A stretch of DNA of 64,000 nucleotides, from NCBI RefSeq assembly GCF_965638725.1, contig NC_134955.1, positions 5,562,316 through 5,626,315 on the forward strand, read 5' to 3'. The notes below the pieces were generated by a model. The model worked only from the letters and a program-made list of their open reading frames with translations. It was not told where the DNA came from and did no database searches. A program made the translations under genes and the position numbers. This document shows, piece after piece, positions 10,555 to 20,400 of this stretch. Source of the DNA: Aptenodytes patagonicus. Taxonomy: Eukaryota > Chordata > Aves > Sphenisciformes > Spheniscidae. Position 1 is the first letter of the stretch. Each line of letters starts with the position of its first letter.

Positions 10555-13172
10555 ATACCACCTTATGGGGACTTATGGGTAAGGATGAGGGGGAAGGCCA
10601 ACGAGGCAGATATCCTGCTGGGAGTCTGTTATAGACCACCCAACCAGGTTGAAGGGGCGGATGAAGCGTTCTACAAGCGGCTGGCAGAAGTCTCTCAATC
10701 GCTAGCCCTTGTTCTCGTGGGGGACTTCAACTTCCCGGACGTCTGCTGGCAATACAACACGGCAGAGAGGAAGCAGTCTAGGAGGTTCCTGGAGTGTGTG
10801 GAAGACAACTTCCTGACACAGCTGGTAAGTGAGCCTACCGGGGAGGTGCCTCGCTCGACCTGCTGTTTACTAACAGAGAAGGACTGGTGGGAGATGTGGT
10901 GGTCGGAGGCCGTCTTGGGCTTAGCGACCATGAAATGATAGAATTCTCGCTTCTTGGTGAAGTAAGGAGGGGGGGCAGCAAAACCGCAACCATGGACTTC
11001 CGGAGGGCGGACTTTGGCCTGTTCAGGACGTTGGTTGAGAGAGTCCCCTGGGAGACGGTCCTGAAGGGCAAAGGGGTCCAGGAAGGCTGGACGTTCTTCA
11101 AGAAGGAAGTCTTAAAGGCGCAGGAGCAGGCTGTCCCTGTACGCCGTAAGAAGAACGGGCGGGGAAGACGACCGGCCTGGCTGAACGGGGAGCTCTTGCT
11201 GGGACTCAGGAAAAAAAGGAGAGTTTACCGCTTGTGGAAGAAGGGGCAGGCGACTCAAGAAGAGTACAGGGATCTCGTTAGGTCGTGCAGAGAAGAAATG
11301 AGAAAGGCAAAAGCCCAGCTAGAACGCAATCTGGCCGCTGTCGTTAAAGACAACAAAAAAAGTTTTTACAAATATATTAATGACAAGAAGAGAGCCAAGG
11401 AAAATCTCCATCCTTTATTGGATGCAGGGGGGAACATTGTCACCGAGGATGAAAAGGCTGAGGTACTCAATGCCTTCTTTGCCTCAGTCTTTAACAGGCA
11501 GACCAGTTATCCTCAGGGTACTCGGCCCCCCAAGCTGGAAGACAGGGACGGCGAGCAGGATAAACCCCCCATAATCCAAGAGGTAGCAGTCAATGACCTG
11601 CTACGCCACCTGGATGCTCACAAGTCTATGGGGCCGGATGGGATCCACCCGAGAGTGCTGAGGGAGCTGGCGGAGGTGCTCGCCAAGCCGCTTTCCATCA
11701 TTTATCAGCAGTCCTGGTTAACGGGGGAGGTCCCGGAGGACTGGAGGCTTGCCAATGTGACGCCCATCTACAGGAAGGGCCGGAAGGAGGATCCGGGGAA
11801 CTACAGGCCTGTCAGCCTGACCTCGGTGCCGGGGAAGATTATGGAGTGGTTCATCTTGAGGGCGCTCACAAGGCATGTGCGAGACAACCAGGGGATCAGG
11901 CCTAGCCAGCACAGGTTCATGAAAGGCAGGTCCTGCCTGACCAACCCGATCTCCTTCTATGACCAGGTGACCCGCCTAGTGGATGAGGGAAAGGCTGTGG
12001 ATGTGGTCTACCTGGACTTCAGTAAGGCCTTTGACACCGTCTCCCACAGCATTCTCCTCGAGAAGCTGGCGGCTCACGGCTTCGACAGGTGTACTCTGTG
12101 CTGGGTCAAAAACTGGCTGGACGGCCGGGCCCAGAGAGTTGTGGTGAATGGAGTCAAATCCAGTTGGCGGCCGGTCACGAGCGGTGTTCCCCAGGGCTCA
12201 GTACTGGGGCCGGTCTTGTTCAATATCTTTATCGATGATCTGGATGAGGGCATTGAGTGCACCCTCAGTAAGTTTGCAGACGACACCAAGTTGGGTGGGA
12301 GCGTTGATCTGCTCGAGGGTAGGAAGGCTCTGCAGAGGGACCTGGGCAGGCTGGATCGATGGGCCCAGACCAATTGTATGAGGTTCAACAAGGCCAAGTG
12401 CCGGGTCCTGCACTTCGGCCACAACAACCCACCCCATGCAGCGCTACAGGCTTGGGGAAGAGTGGCTGGAAAGCTGCCCAGCAGAGAAGGACCTGGGGGT
12501 GTTGGTCAACAGCCGGCTGAACATGAGCCGGCAGTGTGCCCAGGCGGCCAAGAAGGCCAATGGCATCCTGGCCTGTATCAGAAATAGTGTGGCCAGCAGG
12601 ACCAGGGAAGTGATCGTGCCCCTGTACTCGGCCCTGGTGAGGCCGCACCTCGAATACTGTGTTCAGTTTTGGGCCCCTCACTACAAGAAGGACGTTGAGG
12701 TGCTGGAGCGTGTCCAGAGAAGGGCAACGAAGGTGGTGAGGGGTCTGGAGAACAAGTCTGATGAGGAGCGGCTGAGGGAACTGGGGTTGTTTAGCCTGGA
12801 GAAAAGGAGGCTGAGGGGAGACCTCATCGCTCTCTACAACTACCTGAAAGGAGGTTGTAGCGAGGTGGGTGTTGGTCTCTTCTCCCAAGTAACAAGCGAT
12901 AGGACCAAGAGGAAATGGCCTCAAGTTGCACCAGGGGAGGTTTAGATTGGATGTAAGGAAAAATTTCTTTACTGAAAGAGTGGTGAAACATTGGAACAGG
13001 CTGCCCAGGGAAGTGGTGGAGTCCCCATCCCTGGAAGTATTTAAAAGACGAGTAGATGAGGCGCTTAGGGACATGGTTTAGTGGACATGGTGGTGTTGGG
13101 TTGACGGTTGGACTCGATGATCTTAGAGGTCTTTTCCAACCTCAATGATTCTATGATTCTATGATTCTATGA
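10555..13172 (+). mobile_element. CR1 LINE, 5'-truncated, nested in the provirus leader
   Basis: The copy starts inside the endonuclease domain of ORF2 and runs through reverse transcriptase to a typical CR1 3' end: the conserved stretch around 13085-13140 and then about three copies of ATTCTATG up to 13172. It is inserted opposite to the provirus. It is very similar to the copies at 55345 and 41775, so it belongs to the same young subfamily. No target duplication is obvious, as is usual for CR1. The right boundary is firm, and the left is accurate only to about 30 bases. Confidence 0.92.
10561..13081 (+). pseudogene. CR1 ORF2 remnant (endonuclease end plus reverse transcriptase), frameshifted
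   Basis: Endonuclease-domain sequence (including GDFNFPDVCW) is readable to about 10850, where a frameshift moves it to the frame that holds the SDHE motif of the endonuclease end and the RT. The RT has LDFSKAFD and the FADD catalytic motif. Compared with the intact copy at 55376-57463, a 4-base insertion near 12430 and a 1-base insertion near 12905 break the C-terminal part. The original stop is TAG at 13079-13081. It encodes no complete protein; CR1 ORF2 normally supplies the nicking and target-primed reverse transcription of the element. Confidence 0.88.
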
Positions 13173-13408
13173 CTTGAACCCCAATTTCCAGGGGCGAGCA
13201 CCAATGCTCTTTACCTCATGTAGGACATCTCCTCACGACTTACAGGTATCCTCTTACTCCCTTACTTAATTATAACATACCTGGTCCGCTGATAATGGTC
13301 CTTGTCTGTCCCTGTGATGATCTGGGTGAGTGAGGAGTCCTCCCGAGAAATCTTGGGGGCGCCCAGAGGAATCCCGTCCTCAGCAGGTCTCGCAGCCGGA
13401 CAGAGAAG
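13173..13408 (-). other. Proviral leader, LTR-proximal part
   Basis: This is the leader sequence between the CR1 3' end and the primer-binding site. On the minus strand it contains CT|GTAAGT (GT at 13242-13243), a good consensus donor, which may be the viral major splice donor. Otherwise I see nothing that can be assigned. Confidence 0.5.
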
Positions 13409-13426
13409 GTCCCATCTGGGTTGCCA
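13409..13426 (-). other. Primer-binding site, best fit tRNA-Arg
   Basis: The minus strand reads TGGCAACCCAGATGGGAC, four bases inside the 5' LTR, which is where a retroviral primer-binding site belongs. As I recall it, a vertebrate tRNA-Arg (CCG-type) has a 3' end complementary to this at 17 of 18 bases, with one G-to-A mismatch at the fifth position. The position and TGG start are seen directly. The tRNA assignment is from memory and needs checking. Confidence 0.6.
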
Positions 13427-13430
13427 AAAC

Positions 13431-13998
13431 TGACGTGCAGAATCAAACTTCACAACTGAAAAGAGTTATAAAGCAGGTATGTTTATTACGGCGCCGGGTG
13501 CAAGGGGGACAGCTCTTCCTAGCTTGCACACCGTATGTTGCATCAACTGTCCCTTACATGGTTCTGCGGTGTACATCTTCATTACCATAGGCTGGGTTAG
13601 TACAACTAGTTCTAAGAAAAGGCAGGGATATTTTAATTATTTCCAGGAACCTATTATCATAGGCTCCCTCCCCCTGGCTCACGCGTACTGTCGTCTGGTG
13701 GTCGTCTATTGGGGTCTTTTGGAGGAAGATTCACAGTCTTCTTCACCGTGTACCTGCACCTTTGGCCCAGAATGCTGAGTTGGCTGAGCTTCAGACCGCA
13801 AGGCTGGTTTCAACCAGATGGTCGCTGAGTGTATACATTTAAATTTCTGTTATCTACCCAACTTCTGTAACTTCTGCTAACAATAGGGTTACAGTGTCTT
13901 TGCCAAACATTCTATTATGCTTGCAACAGCATCTATGCTATCGGAGTTACTAGCTACAATCGTTTATGCTAACAATTACCCATTCGTTCCCTAATTCA
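13431..13998 (-). repeat. 5' LTR of the provirus
   Basis: This 568-bp LTR is paired with 3757-4324. A minus-strand AATAAA lies at 13482-13487. The host GGGT (13999-14002) adjoins it. It would drive transcription leftward, away from ANO5. Confidence 0.95.
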
Positions 13999-14002
13999 GG
14001 GT

Positions 14003-16231
14003 CATATTTTCAAAGGTGCTTTGGTGCCAAAAGGTTTAGACAATCTCTAACAGGACTTTCAAAAGTTGGGATCTCAGGTTGTAAGTTGTGAGCGGTTTTG
14101 AACGGGCCCTGGGGTACCTACCCGAGACAATGATGGGCGCAGAGATATCTTTGAAATCTGGCCCTCCAATCCCACCAATTTTCTGTGTTTAAATAATAAT
14201 TTTTTAAAATATGAAATCAGTTCCATGCTTTTGAAAAAGCCCATCAATGGAAAGCAAGACTTTATAAGGGCTACAAACTATCTGCTCTCCTTTAGCACAC
14301 ACAGTTAAGGATTATGCTTTGGTGCTGAACATCCTAAGTGTGATCACTGCTAGTAATTTCTGGTTAATGTTGTTACCTACACCCACAGCCTTCTAGGTAT
14401 TTTTATTATTTTTTGTTTTATTAGAAACAGTGTTTGAACTCCAGACACCGAAAGCAGAAATACCATGGCGTACCTGGTTATTGTATTGATATTTCAGGAA
14501 TAAAATGGTCCTGCCGTTATGCGGTTCCCCATTTCCTCCTTTGTTTTGGCAGTACCTGTTGCTTGCAGTGAGTCATGGAACTGAAAACTCAGAAAAAAAA
14601 AAGATCAGTCAGTTTAACAGGTTGACCTGGATCATTGTATTGCCTTATGATCAATCAGCAGTGAAAATGCAAGGTGGGAGGGAAAAAGGTCTGTGCCTTT
14701 TGAAGGAAGCGTGGTCCTGGATCACCTAGGCATACCGTGAAACCACCAAGTCAGACAATGGCTGCTTAAACTCCGAATATACAAGAAACCTCAAGGCTGG
14801 GTATTGCATGGACCTCCTGTGCGCCTGCCACGGGCACAAGGCCTTCCATAGATAGCTCCTTCTGGGAGAGCAGACTGCTGTCCCATCCCTAACACAGGTC
14901 ACTGTGCAATTTACACAAATTCAGTGCCTAAGCAAACCATGAGCCCGTCCAATTACAGACATCTGCAAAATCATCTTTGGCGTCCTGGATGTGGTACTTA
15001 CACAGCTTTAGGTATGGTTGGCTTCGCCGCTGCACATGCTGGGTGGAGCTGGGAAGAGCGAGCGTGTAATTAGAAGGCAAAACCCAGCGACGGCCGCTGC
15101 AATTCTTGCTGTTTCTGGCTCTTGTTGAATACTGGCTCTAATTGCATCTTCTATGGGCATAAAAGCATTTATCCAAGATATATAATGCTGTGAGGAAATT
15201 AAAGGCTTAGAAAACATAGCTTTTAAACTGAACCTTGTGACCTGGTGTGTTGCATGCAGTTATAAGCTGTTTAAAGGCATCCTTGGGTACGCTGTGCCCG
15301 TGCTCTTCGTTCCCGCCACCCTGCATTGTGAGATTAAAAACAAAACTAAACATTTCAGACTTTGGAAAGCAACCAGACACATTTTTAGGTCTTGCTCCTG
15401 ACTAAAAATATACTTCTTGAAGCAGTAATGCCGCACAGTACAAATAAAGGCCTAATACTGTACGTAGACCTGAACACAAGCCCAGCACCTTAAGTGAGTC
15501 ACGTCACTTGATTAACTTTATGATTCAGAAATCCTGTCATGAAACCGCTGTTGCGTTACAGTTGCCCAAGTAACAAAACCCCCTATCAGATTGGTGCATA
15601 AAATGGTTACTTGGGCAGTAAAAGCTGAATATACAAAAAGTTAATCTGAAAGAAGGCCTGAGGTGGTATTAATGAACAAAAGCTATGTGAAATATATGTA
15701 CTGAACAAACAGCCTGTTGGAAACTACCTCAGATTATTGAAGGAAGCGATGGGGAGACGGGGCTGTCTGAGACACGGAAACAGCACCAGCTCTGGGAGAA
15801 GGGACAGCAGCTGCGACTGGAGCCTCGCGTCCTCCCCGGCACCGTCGGGCTCCGGTCCTGGGAGATGCCCTCTGCTTCAGAGATCCTCAGGGAGCCTAGA
15901 CTAGATTCAGCCAGACTGATGGACCAAGACGGCGTTTCTTTTCCAACACCCGGAATGAAAGACTTGTGTTTCTTCTGCCACCTTTTCATGCCTCATTTCC
16001 CGTTCCTCAGGCTTTATTCTTATTTCTTTCTCTCTCCCAACTACTTCTTGTAAAGAACCCAGGATCGTTTTTGCTCGCTCTGAATCTGTAATCAGGACAG
16101 CGACCAGCATTATCCTTTATTGCCTGACACCAGCTTAAATTTGCCCTGTAGGCAGGAGACCTGCGTGCTGTTCTCAACATCCCTGCAGGATCAAAAGTAA
16201 CAGCAAATTTATCCTCGGTAAAGAAGAATCA
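14003..16231. other. Intergenic DNA between provirus and solo LTR, no gene recognised
   Basis: AT-rich sequence with only short frames. I see no exon with matching splice sites, no RNA gene and no clear transposon. Confidence 0.55.
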
Positions 16232-16236
16232 GTGAC

Positions 16237-16805
16237 TGTGCTGGTTTTGGCTGGGACAGAGTTAATTTTCTTCACAGTAGCTGGTATGGGGCTGTGTTTT
16301 GGATTTGTGCTGAAAACAGTGCTGATAATAAAGGGATGTTTTGGTTACTGCTGAGCAGTGCTGACACAGAGTCAAGGCCTTTTCTGCTTCTCACCCCACC
16401 CCACCAGCGAGCAGGCTGGGGGGGCACAAGAAGCTGGGAGGGGACACGGCTGGGACAGCTGACCCCAACTGACCAAGGGGCTATCCCACACCATACGACA
16501 ACATGCTCAGAAAGGAAACCGGTGGGGGTGGAGGTTGGCAGGGGATGTCGCCGTTGCTCAGGGGACCAGCTGGGCATCGGTCAGTTGGTGGTGAGCAATT
16601 GTTTTCTTTTGCATCACTTGTTTTTCTTGGGTTTTTTTTTCTCTGTTATCTTTTTCCCTTTTTTTTTTTTTTAATTATTAAACTGTGTTTACGCTAATGG
16701 ACTAGTTTTCTCAATTTTACTCTGCAGATTCTGCCTCCCCCCCGCGGGGGGAGTGAGCTGGGGGCTGCGTGGGACTTACTTGCTAGCCAGTGTTAAACCA
16801 CGACA
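16237..16805 (+). repeat. Solo LTR, avian ERVL-type
   Basis: The element starts TGTGCTGGTTTTGGCTGGGA and ends TTAAACCACGACA. I recognise this as a common LTR family of neoavian genomes. It has the usual GC-rich middle and an ATTAAA polyadenylation-like signal (about 16676). Flanking pentamers are GTGAC (16232-16236) and CTGAC (16806-16810), a 5-bp duplication with one mismatch, fitting ERVL integration. No internal viral genes are present, so it is the product of LTR-LTR recombination. It lies about 240 bp before the ANO5 CpG island, in the same orientation as the gene. Confidence 0.8.
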
Positions 16806-17151
16806 CTGACCCACAAAGGGAATTTTACCCCATTTTCTTTCCCCTCTTCCCTCATGAAAGATCAACTATTATAAAAGATGCAGACAGGCAAAAAAAAAAA
16901 AAAAACCCAAACCAAACAAAAAAAAAGGCAAACCCTTTGCTATCGCTAAACGAAGAAATCAAACTGTACAAAGGGCTTGCTCTTCCAAAATGCCACTAAA
17001 GGAGCGTGCAAACGCTGGAGATTTAATGAATATTCAGGTTTTGGATGTTTTCCCAGTCTGCATTCGGTCATTTCTCTCTACGTAGCGGGAAAGCAAAGGG
17101 TTTAATGGAGATCTTACCGAGGCAAAGACTTTCCCCCCCGGGGGAACGGGC

Positions 17152-17228
17152 CGGGCGCGGTTCCCGCCCGGGGCGGCCGACGGGCGGGTTTCCCGCCCGT
17201 CGGCCGCCCCGGGCGGGAACCGCGCCCG
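17152..17228. repeat. Perfect 37-bp inverted repeat with 3-nt loop in the CpG island
   Basis: The left arm is 17152-17188, the loop is TTT (17189-17191) and the right arm is 17192-17228. All 37 positions are complementary, and the arms are almost all G and C. In DNA it could extrude as a cruciform; in RNA it would be an extremely stable hairpin. It could also be a fold-back artefact of amplification or assembly. Confidence 0.95.
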
Positions 17229-17303
17229 ATCGAGGGCGGCCCCCGGTTTCCCTCCCTCCTCCGGTCCCCCCCTCTCCGCGCTCCGCCTCTGCGGGCAGTG
17301 CGC

Positions 17304-17435
17304 ATGAAGAGGGCGGCCGCCCAGCCCCTGACTCACCCCCTCTTCTCCCATCGCGCTCCCGGGAGGCATTCACCCGCATCCCCGCCGCCTCCCCTCCGTC
17401 GCGGGCGAGGAGGAGAGAACAGGCGGCCACCATGA
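17304..17435 (+). other. Upstream ORF overlapping the ANO5 start
   Basis: An ATG at 17304 opens a 43-codon frame that ends at TGA 17433-17435. This TGA shares bases with the ANO5 ATG at 17432-17434 (ATGA). The uORF start has a weak context (C at -3, A at +4), while the ANO5 start has GCCACC before it. If the transcript begins upstream of 17304, leaky scanning or reinitiation would tie ANO5 translation to it. That it is transcribed is inference. Confidence 0.5.
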
Positions 17436-17492
17436 ATCGCCTGGGGAAGAAAGCGAACGAGACCCTTATCGAGATGGCTCTGTCTGCCGATG
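17432..17492 (+). CDS. ANO5: ANO5 exon 1 (start codon)
   Basis: The exon begins with ATG in an ideal Kozak context (GCCACCATGA) and codes for about 20 residues, beginning [20 protein letters not shown]. It ends one base into a codon before the donor GTAGGA. This N-terminus differs from what I recall of mammalian ANO5, where the first exon is also short and poorly conserved. The start was chosen for its context, its place in the CpG island and its in-phase link to exon 2. The frame is also open upstream, but no upstream ATG has a better context. Confidence 0.75.
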
Positions 17493-20400
17493 GTAGGAGG
17501 CGACGGGGATGGAGATTTGGGGGGGGGGGGGGGGGGGATCGCCGCTTTGTTCCGCCTTCCCCCGCTGAGGAGGGTGCCGCGGGGCCGGGCGCGGCCGGGG
17601 CTTCCTGCCCGGCGGTGGCTCGGAGCCCGTGGAAGGGTCGCGGGTGGGAGGCAGCGGGCCGTCCCGGCAGCGGACGCGAGCCTGACGGTGGTGGGGTGTT
17701 GGGAGGAGGGGGTCCGGTTCCGCCCCGGGCCTCTGCAGGCAGGCGACTGGGAGATGGGGCTTATCCCGGATGGCTCCTGACGCCTTCCCGAGTCTGTCTC
17801 TTATCCTCCGGCTTCCGCTGAAAACAGCAAGCGAGAAAGGCGTTTGCATGAGCCTGAGCGTAGTTTGATTAGGTCTTTATTAACCCTAAATAAACCTTGA
17901 AAAAAACGGTTCCTACATCAGCACGCTGCTCAGAACCAATACTAGAGACAGCCCTTAATTTTTATTTTTAAATACACTTCAAGTGCCAAGGTTGTCTTTG
18001 CCGAACAGCAAACTTTTAGCCTTTCACGAAGCACCAGCTGGGTTCAGGCTGAGAAGAGCTGCTGCCTACCAGTAGCTGAGATTGTCATCACAGGAAGGTT
18101 CAGAGCACCTGAAGGTCACCTCGTTTCGGAAGGTGGGAGCAGCCCCTCTCCTGCCTCGCTCCATCCGGGATGCGCCGGTACCCGGTCAGCTTTGTGTAAG
18201 GCCTCTGCGCCAGTTGCAGTGCAGCCGGTGGGTTTGTGCTGGGGCCTTGCTTTTTTGCAGTAGCCGGGTTACAGTTTCCAATTCGTGTCAGTGTGGACTG
18301 TAATTACTTATAATAAATGCGGTAATAGTGTGGTTTCATAGAATAACATTACTCAAATGCTAAGTGTGTATTTATCAGTACCTCACCTGGCAACATGAAT
18401 CAAGTCAGATGTACGAAAGTATGTTGATATTTTCAGAAAGATTTTAAGATACTGAAAAACAAAGGAAAAAACTCTGACCTAGAAAAATTTCTTTATGGGA
18501 GTCATGCTTTGCCAGCAGTCCTGGAAGTGAGGATCTTAAAGCAGGAAAGAACCACTAAGAGTTTCTGGGTTGGCTGCTTGGGTTGTGTGTTTTCCCTCAC
18601 AGCTTGACTACACCGTCTCTTTTAGAAAAACATACAATGCCGTTTTAAACACCTTGAGTACTAGTGTAAAATCACGATTTTCAAAATACTTGACAGTCTT
18701 GTTTCAGAGAGCTATGACAGCAGATAATGACTATGAAAATTATCCAAAAGAAGCCGTTTACAGTGACAGCAAGGAGCGGTGTCCAGCTGCGGCGAGGCAG
18801 GCGTCCCCAGCAAGTGTCAGACAAACGTTTGCCTTCTCTGTGAGAGCCGGGTGGAGCTGGCAGACTTGCTCAGGAACCGAAGCAGATGGGTGTTACAGCC
18901 TCTTGGCCAGCAGTGCATTTCCAAAGTCTTGTGGGGAGGCCTGAGTCATCGCCCGTCCCGCTGCCTGTGAGCCATGAGAAGTGCTTAGGGCTGAGCTGCT
19001 CCAACCCGTCGTGGTTCTTCTGGAGTAGCTTGAGACTAAAAAATATTTACAAAATATGTGACAACCATTTAGGGAATGATGTTGGAAGCTGTTGGAATTC
19101 TGCAGCATTCAGTTTTCCCATGAGCGTCTTGTGGGGGTTTTTTATAGTCATAAATGTCGAATATAAGGAGATTTGAGGGGTTTCAGTGAACAAGGGTGAT
19201 GTAGTAGGACTTACCATACAGTAGCACATAACTGTCTGTACAAAATCTTGCAGCAGTTCAATTCTTTTTTTTTAATCAAATGCTTTTCTAAAACAGAAAA
19301 ATTGAATATGGGGTCAAGTGAGCAGACTTTTTAAAGTTTATGTTAATTTGTTGTCTAAAAATCTCTCCAGGATAAAAAAACAAATAAAAAAATCTTCCTT
19401 AAACTATGGTTTAGAAAAGTTAACAGTGTGCATATATTGCCACTGGGACTTCTCGTAGATCTAAACATCTGCTTTGTGCTTTTAAGGAACAGATACCCTC
19501 TTAAGGAGGCTCCAAGTCTGACGTGCACAAGCAGGGTCTGTTGAGTCAATAGGAACAAGGCAGAAGAAAAAAACATCTGCTACTTATTTCACTTAAAGAT
19601 ATGTTCATATTTGGATACTACGTGTGTATTTAATTCTGGTTTACTACTGCATTTTGTTAAACTTGAATGCTGAGGAACAGGTTGTGGGGATGAAAAACTA
19701 CTTACCAGCAGCAGAAAGTTTAGCTTGCAGAGTCTGTGTTTAGAGACCGTGTGCCAAAACTTCTACCTTGAAGGAAGCGTTCTGGCTTCCTGTTGAATTA
19801 CACCCGCGTGAGGTAATAACTTCCATTTTCGTGTGTGTGATTTTGCTTTGTGTTGGAAGATGTGTGGCATTTATCTCAACTATTAAAAACTAAGAAAAGT
19901 CAGCTTGCAAAATTGGAATGTAAATATCAGAGGAAGGAGACCACAGTATGTTGTTAGGAATATTTCTTTATGTCTACGCTATCTTTCAGCATTTTTTTTC
20001 CAGCGTGGAATGTTAATGCTACAGTAGCTGTGTTCTGGGGTATATCCCCAAGACTGTGGATCTTCTGGAAACTCGTAATTGGCTCCATGCCATGATTTGA
20101 AATACACTGCCTTTATACACATGGTTCCTTTTTCAAAACTTCCAGAAGTCTGGTTTGAACTCGACATGCTCTACGGCTGACCTAAACTCAAACGCTTACT
20201 TAGGTGGGTTGTCATCTTGCTCATGTTCCCTCTGAGAAAGGCAGCAAAACATCGGGAAAAGCCGATGGCGTGACTCGCAAACGGCGCTTGTGCCAGTGTG
20301 TTGGCTTCTCACAATGCCTCAGCATTCAGGGCCAAATACTGCTGTCGTTTAATAGAATGATACTTCACTTATTTAATCAGAATTATTATGATTCATACTA

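Larger units (their letters stand above)
3757..13998 (-). mobile_element. Class I (gamma-like) endogenous retrovirus, complete provirus, defective
   Basis: The element runs on the minus strand as 5' LTR (13431-13998), primer-binding site, leader, gag, pol, env, polypurine tract and 3' LTR (3757-4324). Both LTRs start TG and end CA, and a 4-bp duplication GGGT flanks the element at 3753-3756 and 13999-14002, which is typical of class I retroviral integrases. The single zinc knuckle in gag, the same-frame gag stop before pol, and the CX6CC motif in env all fit gamma-like viruses. The LTRs differ at eight positions by my count over 568 bp, so the insertion is fairly young, yet all three genes are broken. 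A CR1 (about 10555-13172) interrupts the leader in the opposite orientation. No protein can be made intact from this copy. Confidence 0.93.
17045..17760 (+). promoter_or_regulatory. ANO5: CpG-island promoter and 5' UTR of ANO5
   Basis: Base composition changes abruptly from AT-rich to very CpG-dense around 17100 and falls back after 17760. The island covers the first coding exon and its splice donor. It contains several GC-box-like GGGCGG runs. The transcription start cannot be read from the sequence. The frame of the ANO5 start is open upstream to 17045, so an N-terminal extension is not formally excluded. Confidence 0.8.

Noticed and set aside
17045-17821. 258-codon open frame across the CpG island, in frame with ANO5 exon 1
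   Set aside because: It is kept open mainly by GC-rich composition and the inverted repeat, and runs past the splice donor. The ATG at 17432 has the best initiation context. An N-terminal extension stays possible but unsupported.
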